Source of the DNA: Liquidambar formosana
Lineage: Eukaryota > Streptophyta > Magnoliopsida > Saxifragales > Altingiaceae
DNA: 64,000 nt
Direction of reading: 5' to 3'
Assembly: GCA_039720395.1 (NCBI GenBank)
Contig: CM077827.1
Location: forward strand, 15,663,615 to 15,727,614
In this document: piece by piece, positions 1 through 9,604 of the stretch
Layout: every line of letters starts with the position of its first letter
How positions within the stretch are numbered: position 1 is the first letter of the stretch
Notes under the pieces: generated by a model
What the model saw: only the letters and a program-made list of their open reading frames with translations
Told to the model about the DNA's origin: nothing
Databases searched by the model: none
Translations under genes and position numbers: made by a program

Positions 1-2
1 TG

Positions 3-1130
3 GGGAAGAGGGTTCCCACCGTTCTTATCGACAATGGGTCCGCACTGAATGTATGTCCTCTCCGAACTGCCACTGTTTTGGGTTTGGGACCCACTGATTT
101 CACGCCATCTGGGCAGACCGTAAGAGCTTATGACAACACCTGCCGAGAAGTAATAGGGGTAGTTACTTTGCCTCTTATCATGGGACCCACTGAATTTAGG
201 GTAGAATTCCAAGTGTTGGATGTGCCGTCATGTTTCAACTTGCTGTTGGGCCGACCTTGGATCCATCCTGCTGGGGCTGTACCATCTTCACTCCATCAAA
301 AGGTGAAGTTTCCTTACGAAGGGGCCATAGTAACACTTCAAGGGGACTATGAATTGAAACTCGCAGGTGTGCCTATATGTGAGATACAACCCGAATCAGC
401 AGCGATACCGCTATCTGGGTTTGACTATGTCCAATGCATTGAAAAAGAGCTCGAAAAGGGTGAATTAATACCCTTGAACTTTTGTCCCCATGGCAACTTG
501 CATGTTGGTGAAATCATGAGAAGAATGAGTTTCTTTCCAGGCATGGGGCTAGGGCGTCGCCAACAAGGGATCCCTACGTCTATTCAAAGCCATGTCACCT
601 CATACACCTTCGGGCTAGGATATGAGCCCTCCAGAAATGATTATGTGGAAATGCTGAAGAGGAATAAAGAGAAAGTAAGAGCCAAAGCCGAGGGAAGGGT
701 GCCAGACCTGAGGATCTCGCCATATCGACCTACTTTGAATGGTTACTTCGTCAAAGAAGGGGATGATTTTCTATATTGCGGGTTTCCAGAACCCACCTTT
801 GACCAAGCTACCAAGATCCGAGTTCCGGGTTTTGAAATCTTCTTCACCGAATGGTATCCAATCACAGCTGAAATGGTGGATGATGAAGCCATCAATAATG
901 AGTTCTGGGAAAAGAAAGAGGAAGACTGGGCAGAGAACCTCGACGCAGGGGCTATGACTGAAATGTTCCAAGATATGATCCTCACCGTGGAAGACTCGAC
1001 CATTGAAGAACTCCAGGGTTCATCCATTAGCCATGCTACCGTGCCATTCCTGAATTGGTACCTTGAATGTGGTGTCATTGCGGAGATCCATGAAGAAGAA
1101 GACCTTGGCCTACCTGATAGCAGCTTGTAG
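3..1130 (+). CDS. gag-pro C-terminal part of Tat A: aspartic protease plus G-patch-like segment
   Basis: The frame is open from the left edge to a TAG at 1128-1130; the true start lies upstream. It opens with the retropepsin active-site region (VPTVLIDNGSALN), where the usual D-S/T-G triad reads D-N-G. The flap/C-lobe follows, with FNLLLGRPWIH near codons 80-90. Around 520-630 comes a glycine-rich, G-patch-like stretch (FFPGMGLGRRQQG ... FGLGYEPSRNDY), typical of Tat-lineage gag-pro. The tail is acidic. Protease would cut the Gag-Pol polyprotein in the virus-like particle. No stop interrupts this part, unlike the homologous part of B at 34105-34951. Pol follows in another frame after about 170 bases. 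Confidence 0.85.
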   Translation, partial: GKRVPTVLIDNGSALNVCPLRTATVLGLGPTDFTPSGQTVRAYDNTCREVIGVVTLPLIMGPTEFRVEFQVLDVPSCFNLLLGRPWIHPAGAVPSSLHQKVKFPYEGAIVTLQGDYELKLAGVPICEIQPESAAIPLSGFDYVQCIEKELEKGELIPLNFCPHGNLHVGEIMRRMSFFPGMGLGRRQQGIPTSIQSHVTSYTFGLGYEPSRNDYVEMLKRNKEKVRAKAEGRVPDLRISPYRPTLNGYFVKEGDDFLYCGFPEPTFDQATKIRVPGFEIFFTEWYPITAEMVDDEAINNEFWEKKEEDWAENLDAGAMTEMFQDMILTVEDSTIEELQGSSISHATVPFLNWYLECGVIAEIHEEEDLGLPDSSL

Positions 1131-1297
1131 GTGTCTTAGTTTAGTAATATTTCCCTAATTCAATAAGATGTATCTACTTTACTCACTTTGTGGAGTCATA
1201 GTATTGATACAGATTTGTTTGTTTTCCTTCTTTCTTTTGTGTGTCATTCCCATTATTCCTAGTCAATAAAGTGTGCTTTCTTTCTCTATATATGCAG
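1127..1297 (+). other. putative Ogre-type intron between pro and RT of element A
   Basis: The protease ORF ends at 1130 and the pol frame only becomes recognisable from about 1300. In between is a non-coding, pyrimidine-rich stretch ending in TTTCTCTATATATGCAG at 1297. A GT at 1127 fits a donor, at the same place as in element B. Ogre elements are known to splice an intron between pro and RT. In this copy the join of 1126 to 1298 would be off by one base relative to the pol frame, so either an indel has occurred or the donor is elsewhere. Element B (34948-35098) gives a frame-consistent version. Confidence 0.45.
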
Positions 1298-1299
1298 TG

Positions 1300-1557
1300 T
1301 CTCTTTTCTCCTCTATGGATATTTATGGCATGGATATAGATCCTAGGAACGATGTCCCCCCGGAGCTCGTTGAGCAAAGGAAAAGGGGCGTCACCGAACC
1401 TAATATGGATGAATTGGAATCAATCAACTTAGGGACGAATGAATTGCCAAGAATAGTTAAAATTGGGAAAACCCTCTCCCCCGTTGAAAAAGAAAAGATG
1501 ATCTCCCTCTTGAAAGCCAACATTATGGCTTTTGCATGGTCTTATGAAGACATGCCT
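1300..1557 (+). pseudogene. pol of Tat A, N-terminal part (interrupted by copia insertion)
   Basis: Frame from about 1300 to 1557 encodes the region before the RT fingers: MDIYGMDIDPRND, then VPPELVEQRKRG, LGTNELPRIVKIG and AFAWSYEDMP. It matches the corresponding part of element B (35144-35380). The frame breaks at 1558 exactly where the copia LTR begins. It resumes after the LTR at 11262, the second copy of TGCCT belonging to the target duplication, with GIDPDIVQHYIPTN. The interruption is therefore a clean insertion with no loss. Confidence 0.85.
1553..1557 (+). repeat. target-site duplication TGCCT, left copy
   Basis: TGCCT directly before the 5' LTR, repeated at 11262-11266 directly after the 3' LTR. 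Five-base duplications are usual for copia elements. Confidence 0.95.
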
Positions 1558-3214
1558 TGTTAGGATTATGCCCTAGAGCCAATCATGGAGATGATTGTTT
1601 AGGGATTAGGAACAATCATTTGATTTCATTTATGTATGTCACATTTATTATTGATTTAATAAAAGGGCTTATTCTATTATGTTTATATGCATCATTAATA
1701 TTTACATAATATGTCCATGGAGTTAGAGTTGAGAATATGGAATTACAAAGAGTTGTAATTTTGAGACTATAGATATATCTCTATACTAAACTCCTTAAGC
1801 ATTCCTAGTTGAAGGTTCACTATGATGGACAGTAATGAACCATAGGACTAGCACTTGTTAGGTTGACTCTATAGGAGGATAGCTAGTCTCAAGCTATTTG
1901 TGTGGAGACACTACAACCAACAAGTGGGTGCCTATTATAAGAATAGGTACACTGAATGTGACCAAAGATATGAGATAAACTGAATGGAGTTTTATCCTGC
2001 CTGTCAATCAGTTTCTCATTGTTATAGTGGTACAAGTAATCCTTAGACCTGAGACACCATAGTTGCCTTATGCATGTAGCTTTAGAAGTTTGATAACACT
2101 AAGTGCAGATCCTATTCAGGGGTCTGCAAAGGTGTTCATTGGCCCTACTGCTATGTGTATGAAGGCATGTGAGTGATCAACAAGGGATCCATCACTCTCA
2201 GGAAAAAGAGAGAGAATGTCTCATATAGCATTCATAATATAACTCATTAAATCCATGGCCATGGTAGGATGAATATGAAAAGAGTTTCATGAGTTCATCA
2301 ATGAGTTGATATCTATGAATGAGTATAAAGTAATTGAACTAGGGACTTGACAGACTTCCATGTCCTATTAGTTTAATTGGAGACATTGTGTTGAAGGAAG
2401 GATGCAATTATAACCTATAAACTATAACAGAAGGGTTCTTTGTAAATGACTATTCACCTCATTAAGGACCACACCATGAGCCATATGCTAGGTGTTACTC
2501 ATGGTTAGTAGAAGCCCTAATTGTATAAGTGAGTTATAATCAATTAGGGAATTGGAAGGAGTTCCAATTAGACCCTAAATGGAAAGAGTTCCATTGTGCA
2601 CACCTTGTGCTATTCCTACTACTTAATGATGTGAACCCAATGGGTCATACACTGATCATGCAAGAAGGGCTTTAAAGTCTATGAGAGAAAGGGTTTTAGT
2701 GAATAAAGAATAGTTCTTTATGGGCCTATTTGTATTTGATACAAATAATAGGGGTTAATGTGCAATTAAGAGTAATTACACATAACCCTATTAGGGTTTC
2801 TTCCCCATGGCCAGCCCCCTTTAGTGGGCTGCCTATATAAGTCACACTTATGTGTGACATGGCATAAGAGGCTTGCACAATAAACCCTAGCCGTCCAGCC
2901 CCTTGGAGGCTCTCTTCTCTCTCTCTCTCTTCTCCACCTCTAGCAACAACAAGGAAGAAGAAAGAAAGGACTTGAAGCTCTAGCTAGGTGTGGATACCGT
3001 TGGAGGCAGCACACTTGGGCTGCTCATTCACCGCTGTCCGGAGTCGAAGCTTGGAGCAAAACGGAGAAGACAAAAATTCTGTAAGTGTTCTAACCCTCTT
3101 CGTAGTTAGGGTTTGATTTTGTATTATGCATAGTTAGATTCATGGGATTGGGAATCGCAGGAAAAATTTTTATATTCCGCCTTTGTATTTTTCCCTCTTG
3201 TTCGATTCCCAACA
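1558..3214 (+). repeat. copia 5' LTR (copy 1)
   Basis: 1657 bp, TG...CA ends. It contains a TATA box at 2834-2840, a (CT)n run near 2913-2932 and a GT-rich end. It is nearly identical to 9605-11261. It also carries many short perfect inverted repeats, several with an AGAG loop (see findings). Near its 3' end a sequence like a plant donor (CTGTAAGTG at 3080) and an acceptor-like CAG at 3160 could allow leader splicing; this is only a possibility. Confidence 0.95.
2834..2840 (+). promoter_or_regulatory. TATA box of copia LTR
   Basis: CCTATATAAG, followed at once by the inverted repeat GTCACAC-TTAT-GTGTGAC (2841-2858). The same arrangement is at 10881-10905 and 33724-33748, and on the minus strand at 19788-19812. 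Confidence 0.7.
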
Positions 3215-3215
3215 G

Positions 3216-3228
3216 TGGTATCAGAGCC
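3216..3228 (+). other. primer binding site, initiator tRNA-Met type
   Basis: TGGTATCAGAGCC one base after the LTR end. This is the standard plant copia primer site complementary to the 3' end of initiator tRNA-Met. Confidence 0.93.
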
Positions 3229-3475
3229 ATGATTATGCATAATACAAAATACATATGGGCTGGTGATTATGGTGTAGTTGAATGATTCAAAAATCTGGAA
3301 AATTTTTCTGCATAATTGGTTTTCCTCCATGGCTGAACCTAGGGTTTGGAACCCTAGGTCAATTCTCTTCTACTCCTCTTCTAATTGATGGTTAAGTGTA
3401 GCCATGGATGCAATATGTTGCATAGGGTTTGAGTTTGGAGAAGAAGAATAAGGAAACTAAGGTTTTATAAAACTG

Positions 3476-3754
3476 TTATGAACAGTTTTCATGGTAGCCA
3501 TGAAAAACTGTCATCTTGTTTTGCATGTCGAATTCAGAGTTCTTCTCCAAAATTTTTGAGCCATATATGGTTAGAAAGCTCTTCGAATAAGCTTTCCAAC
3601 CCAACAAACGGTGCGTCAATCCGAGTTTTGTAGTGAAAGTTATGAATTTTTTACTACAGGCTGTCTGGAAAGACAGTTTTGCTCGGGAATGATGCAATAG
3701 CCACAACTTTGAGTTATTGATGGAGATCAAAGGCATGGCAATGGTTGCCACCAC
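3476..3754 (-). other. small antisense open frame conserved in three copia copies
   Basis: 92 codons, opposite to the element. The same frame is open in the minus-strand copy (58482-58760, 92 codons, few changes) and in the more diverged 3' copy (63607-63936, 109 codons). It has no recognised domain. The region lies 250-550 bases after the primer site. It could be chance, since close copies share frames. I do not claim it is a gene. Confidence 0.3.
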
Positions 3755-5689
3755 TTGGGTTATGTTCTAGACATGGTAGGGAAAGGTTCCCAAGCATTTA
3801 GATGCATCATAATTGGATTAAGATGCTAGAACAGAAGGAAGAAGGAGAAGAACACCATGGAGGCTGAATCTGGGTTTTAGAACCCTAAGGTTCTTGCAAT
3901 TAATTCTAATTAAAGCTGCTGTATTTATGATGGAAGATCATTGTAGGATCATTATATATCATGTGTATATGATTTTCTTTAAGTTTCAAAAAGGTTTTGA
4001 TGGAAAAAGATTCAAAAAGTTTGAAAATTTTTCATGAACAGCATAGCAGATTTTCTCTGCAGAAAAGTCATCAATGGAGTTTTGATTAGAACTTGAGTTA
4101 GGGAACTCCAAATTGCATGAAACCAATTGCATTAGTTTCCTAAGACATGTAGGATACTGGGAAAATTCGTTTGGTAGCCTAATTCATTCATCTTGCTGGG
4201 TTTTAAATCAATTTCTGATCATGCACAGTGTGCTGTCAAATTCTGGGCAGCCTACTGTTGTTTTAATTGTTTAGAACAATTGGTGATGATTTGATCATCC
4301 AAACCTCTTCTATTAGCTTAGTATTTCATGTAGGGACATGATACAAAAGCTGGTTTCAATGGAGGAGTCGAATTGATAAGGATTTAGAAGCTATTGTGAC
4401 CTCCAAGGTCTGCAACAATGGCTCCAGCAATGGGTTTTGGAAACCCTGATTGTTCTTGATGATGGCAGCCACTTCCACCACTTCTCACGTGTCCAGAGGC
4501 TTGTCCCACACCCCTAGGATGTTATCCCATGACTGGCCATGGCCTCCCACAGTCGTTGGTGGCCATGGCAGCCTAGCCAAGCTCTGGCAGCCCCCTGGTA
4601 GTGACGGCTGCATAGAGTTAAGGATGAAACCCTAATTTTGAGTTAATGATGAAACCCTAATTTCATTATGGCATTAATTAAAACCCTAATTGGAATATTA
4701 ATTACCTTAATTAAGAGTTAATGATTGGTCATTAAATGACCAATCATGGTTATTAATTGTTAGGGCATAATTAATACCATTAATGATGTCTAGGGTTAGG
4801 GTTTTGGAAACCCTAATTAGTGTAATTAATTAAGGGTAATTAATACCCTATTTGGCATTAATTAAACCCTAATCCCTTTTATTAAATACCATATGAACCT
4901 AGGGTTTTAATGATTGGACATTAAATGACCAATCATAAGGCATTTAATGATTAGGGCTTGCATTTAGGGTTTAGGGTTATGCATTTGGGGTTTGGGGTTT
5001 TAGGAAACCCTAATACACTAATTCATCATTTTATTGATTTTATTTAATTCCTATATTAATTATTTAATTAATATTGATTAATTTTATAATGTTTTAAATG
5101 GTTTAAAACACAATTAGGGATTAAATTAAAATCTGAAAATTCTTAATTAAATGAAATTGTTTTGTTTAAATAAGGAAACCCTAATATTGGATATTAGAGT
5201 TATTTTAGGAAACTTTATATGTTTCTATTAATTTGATTAATTGAAACTAAATGTCTTAAATGTTAAGACTTTATTTAATTCTGGATATTTTTGTTTAAAC
5301 CTAATAAGATTAGGATGCATTAATGAGATTAATGTAAATCATTCAAGAGAATTACCATAATGCCCATATGTTTTAATGCTTACAGTTTTTCTTTACATTA
5401 TGCAATGAGATTGTATGTATGTGTTTGGATGATGATTATGGACTATACCCCTTAAACCAATTGTGATTGGCCGTCTTATGAATGGGTTGTAATAATTTTT
5501 CAAGAGTTGTAATTTTATTATGGTGATGTAATTTATTATTTGGGGCTTGCATGCCACCTTCCCTCTCTCTCTATCATTCTCTTATGTACCCCACATTCCC
5601 CTTATGTATCCCTTTCTATATATTATGTAAATGTTATGTAATCGAGAGCGCACTAAGGAGCATGATGGACCCAAAGGAGTATGATGGAG

Positions 5690-5752
5690 CCCAACAAGCC
5701 AATGGTGGAGACCAACAAGCCAATGGTGGAGACCATCAAGCCAAGGGAGCAA
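5690..5752 (+). repeat. 21-bp minisatellite
   Basis: About three units of CAACAAGCCAATGGTGGAGAC. The minus-strand copy has fewer units at 56515-56560, so the copy number changes between family members. Confidence 0.7.
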
Positions 5753-6327
5753 ATTGAAGGACTTGAAAGCTTAGAGAAGTTTTTCAAGAATGCATGCATG
5801 TTACGAATGGTTTATTTTACGATCACCTACACCCACCTTAGACCTTGGATTCAATCTATTGGCTTGGATTGAATCCTCTCAAAGTCCATAATCATCATAG
5901 TGGGAGCTTTAATTTATGAGATAATTGTATTAGCTCCAATACTATAGTTTGGTATATGTTACCTATTCGCTTAGGGACTAATATCAAAATATGGTACTTT
6001 ATATATGTTGATATATATAATCGCATGCGATGTATGATTTATAATAGCATGAGATGTACGATTATAAATAGCATAATTTATATATTTAAATTTTGATACA
6101 TAGGATGCATGTTAATTTGATGAGACCCTTTAAAACCCCTCTTATTTAATATTAAGTTGAAAATGGAGAAGTCATTGGGGAATGAATTCTTCATTGCCTT
6201 CCATCATTATAGGATCATCTAACGTCCCTTAATGTGGGTACCTGGCTGCAGACATGTAGGAGCTACCCATGTTAAAGACATTACTTGAAACTATCACATA
6301 TGAGATATCATGGGGTGCCTAAACTGG

Positions 6328-6545
6328 TATATACCAAGAAACTAACATGTGAGGTATATATTTGGCGAAACATACCTGTGTGAATGATGGGTTTAACTTA
6401 ACTAGGGAAGTATTCCAAGAAACTAACATGTGAGGTGTATGTTCCCTAGAGGCAAAACGATTGGAACTTGCTTATGAAGCAATAGACAAAGAGTTGTCTT
6501 CTTATTGTGGGTTAGAAGTCAAGAAACTAACATGTGAGGCTTCTA
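6328..6545 (+). repeat. three hairpins with one conserved 17-base loop
   Basis: The loop AAGAAACTAACATGTGA occurs at 6336-6352, 6417-6433 and 6521-6537. Its flanks are self-complementary but different each time: TATATACC/GGTATATA, CTAGGGAA...CC/GG...TTCCCTAG and TAGAAGTC/GGCTTCTA. All three are also present in the minus-strand copy (about 55720-55930), where the third stem is a perfect TAGAAGCC/GGCTTCTA. Confidence 0.85.
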
Positions 6546-7689
6546 GGTCATAGTGGGACCCCAATCCCCATTAGGAATGAGATTCCCGAATTCCATTAGA
6601 GGGTGTATGGAATTTGATAAAATAGTGGGAGGTACCATATGATTAAAGACCCAATCATTATGGATAAAAATGAAATCTAATTCTCTGTTTATGTAGATTA
6701 CCTAATTACTCACCTCAAAACCCCTGTTTCCTAATATAGGATATTGATAGTTTGACTAAACCCGATTTCTTTGCTTGACTTAGGAAATTGAGAATTGTTC
6801 TCAATTTCAAAAGATTGTTTATATGCTATTAGGCCTTTTATTAAAGGCCCTCCATAAAACATCCTAAGAAGAAAAAGACACTATGCGCAATTGGCATCTT
6901 GTTGCCATGCTATATGATAGTATTGATGACTAATGAGCTTCAGAAGCAAAATTAGTCAATGCAAGTGCCTTTGATGTCCTACATCACATACAAAGGTTGT
7001 ATAGTGAATAAAATAATACTATAAAGTATAGTACTTATAAAGGATTTCTTCTAGACTAGGATGTAACAAAGGTTGTTTATTAATAATCATTCTTTTGAAA
7101 AATGATTAATCACATAGAATAGCTTGAGAAGCTAGATGTGATTTAAAATGGAAGCATAGAAGAAAGCAAGTCTTGAAAAGTCAAAGATAAAGAAATATAA
7201 TTATTTTGTAGTAAACATAAGGTATTGTAAAGGGAACTTGATAAAGTATCAATCTTCCTAGAAGAACCAAACTTTTGAAGTTTTGGTTCATGCTCTAAAC
7301 TAAATTGTTGGTTAGTTCTGCTTCTTGGTTTTTGGATTCTAGTGTAATCTAAATCGAAGCAGAAAGTTAAGTAGATAATAAGTTACCTTTAAAAATTTTA
7401 ATAGAGCAAGAGTTGCTAGATTAATTTTGGGAACTTATTTCTTAACTAGGTCATTTAAGACATTCTAGAAATTTGATTTCTGAATTTAAATGACTAATTA
7501 GAGCGAATGCAACGTATTCTAAGAATACAAGAGATGTAGAGACTCTCATTTAAATGTAACGATTATGACTTGGTTATGAGATGACCAAACCCATCTTTTA
7601 CTTGGTGAAGTGAATGAGTTACATTTATAATTTGACTATACATTGTGATGTATACAGTCATGTAGAGCATGCATTCAATTATAGTAGAC

Positions 7690-9600
7690 TCATCTTAGAA
7701 TACCATAGCTCAATGGTGAATCTAAGAGAACAAATTGAACCCTATTAAGATATGGTTTGATCCATGATGAGTTTTACTAATGTATCCATCTAGGATATAC
7801 CTTAAAATTGCTACATATTGATAATTTAGGGTTCACTCCAGTTTTGTCCCAATTATATCAAATATGATATGGGAAGAAACCCAACTTAAAGAAGTTAAGG
7901 CTTGGGCTTGTGCTACGTATGTCTGGAAACATAATGTAGACAATCTGGAAATATGGTCAAGTAAGTGTTGAATTGTGGTATATCCCAAAAGTGGTTGGGA
8001 TAGTATTTCTATTACCCTAATGAACAAACGTTGTCCATTAGGATGTTTGCTGGATTTTCTTGAGAAAGAGTTCATTCAAGAAAGATGCAAAAGTAGATAG
8101 AATTTATAGAATTGTCTGTAAAGCCACAAACGAACAAAGATCCAACCCTTCTCTCTGTTGAGACAAACTCCTTAACTACACTACAATCTTTTCATAGATC
8201 AAATTGGATATTTCTTAACATAAGAGAGATATTGTATCTCTATTAGAATGTGAAAGAATTGTTCTTTGGTGATAAAGATCACCAAGATAATCCTATTGAT
8301 TATGACTAGACGATGTTTCACATCAACTTGAGAAATGACTAAGAGTCATTAAATCCAATATGGATAGGTAGAGACCTAAAAGGCTTGGCTATTTAAGAAT
8401 GTTTTCAACATAGGCAAAAAGTTGTCTATAAAGAAACTTGTTTAATAATAGTTATGCTGAAATCCATTTGGATCTTGTTATCTATAAACACACATTTTGA
8501 ATATAAGATATGTCAAAAAGGATATAAAGATGTTATATCAAATGGTGAAAAACCATAAAAGTGTGTAAGTTATAGAAGTCTATTAATAGACTACAAGGTT
8601 CTCATAATTAGAACATCTATAAAGTTGAAGTAATCAAATTGTTTGATTTCTCTCATTGTATAGATGGACCATGAGTGTATAAAAGGTTAGTGGGAGTGCG
8701 ATCGTTTTTCTTTATCCTAAGTATAGATGACATCCTAATCATTATGAATGATATATGAATGACATCCTAATCGTTTTGGTTTTTGGAGAAAAACTAATTC
8801 ATGAAAGATTTGGCAGAAGCATCCAACAAGATCTATAGAGATAGATCATATAGATTGCTAAGTATCTCCAAATCATCAAACATAGTTGAAATGTTGAAGG
8901 AGTTCAACATGGAGAATTCTAAGGGAGGTCTGATTTACTTCAGATAAGAATTCATTATTCAAGGGCATGTGCCCTAGGATAACACAAGTAAGGTTCTTAA
9001 AGTGTTAAGAAGCCTTATTCTACACTATGTATTGAACCTGGTATCTATTATGTTGTAATTGTTACAAATAGTTATCAGTCAATTCAAATTTGGAATATTG
9101 GATTGTATATGGAAATTGTAAACTCATAGTAGATGGGTATATGGATTTGGATATAATCCATATGGGGTATATTTTATATTCACTTTAGTTGGTGAAATAC
9201 TAAATGGAAGAACTGTATGAAAGATACAGTGGATTCCATTATTAAGGGTGAATTAATTGTCGCATTGTCTAGGAGACTGTTTGGATCTATAAGTTCATTT
9301 AGAACTTAGAGTTGTTCCTTCCATTGAGTTGCCCACACCTTGTTTTGTGACAACAATGGGTCTATATCTCAAGTATAGGAATCACGGTCTCATCAAAAGT
9401 CCAAACTCATAGAGTGACAATTCCAAGTGATTAGAGGAATCATTGGAAGAGGTAATAGATACATTACAGAAGATATTATCTACATAAGTTTTTGTAGACC
9501 TACTGACTAAAGCTTTAAAACATAGTTGGTTATGTCCAAGACCAACATCTTGAGAAGATAGGTATGCGATACATGGTCGATTGGCTTTAGTGCAAGTGGG
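7690..9600 (+). pseudogene. decayed copia pol: integrase end, RT, RNase H
   Basis: Recognisable in broken frames. Near 7710-7790 is the integrase region that usually reads ERRNRTLLDMV. Near 7900-8090 comes the post-integrase segment (VYPKSGWDS...DFLEKEFIQE). Near 8440-8960 RT follows: DHECIKRLVGV at about 8667, then the YVDD box decayed to SIDDI, then MKDLAEASNKIYRDRS and FNMENSK. Near 8990-9590 RNase H and the tail include a CDNN-like box and an IRYMVDWL-like end just before the polypurine tract. Many stops and frameshifts occur, so there is no coding capacity. The minus-strand copy shares these lesions. Confidence 0.75.
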
Positions 9601-9603
9601 AGA
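9594..9603 (+). other. polypurine tract of copia copy 1
   Basis: AAGTGGGAGA ends one base before the 3' LTR. It would prime plus-strand synthesis. The mirror of it, TCTCCCACTT, is at 52650-52659. Confidence 0.85.
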
Positions 9604-9604
9604 T

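Larger units (their letters stand above)
3229..7680 (+). other. copia copy 1 interior, 5' part: no recognisable gag
   Basis: About 4.4 kb of AT-rich sequence with stops in all frames. No gag or zinc-knuckle motif could be recognised. It holds a small antisense open frame (3476-3754) that recurs in two other copies. Between 4590 and 5230 there are many scattered CCCTAA-like words. A 21-bp tandem repeat lies near 5690-5750, and three hairpins with the same loop lie at 6328-6545. The same sequence, slightly diverged, fills the minus-strand copy (about 54600-59007). It may be a degenerate gag-containing region or unrelated filler. Confidence 0.6.

Noticed and set aside
2841..2858. Rho-independent-type terminator hairpin
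   Set aside because: Plant nuclear DNA; the hairpin follows a TATA box and lacks a T run.
4450..4635. 61-codon frame present in both full copia copies
   Set aside because: No domain, and the two copies are too similar for shared openness to mean anything; absent as a motif from known gag proteins.
4590..5230. Many CCCTAA/TTAGGG-like words, as in plant telomeres
   Set aside because: They are scattered with irregular spacing and mixed with AATTAA sequence, not a tandem TTTAGGG tract; they belong to the copia interior and recur in copy 2 (57040-57610).
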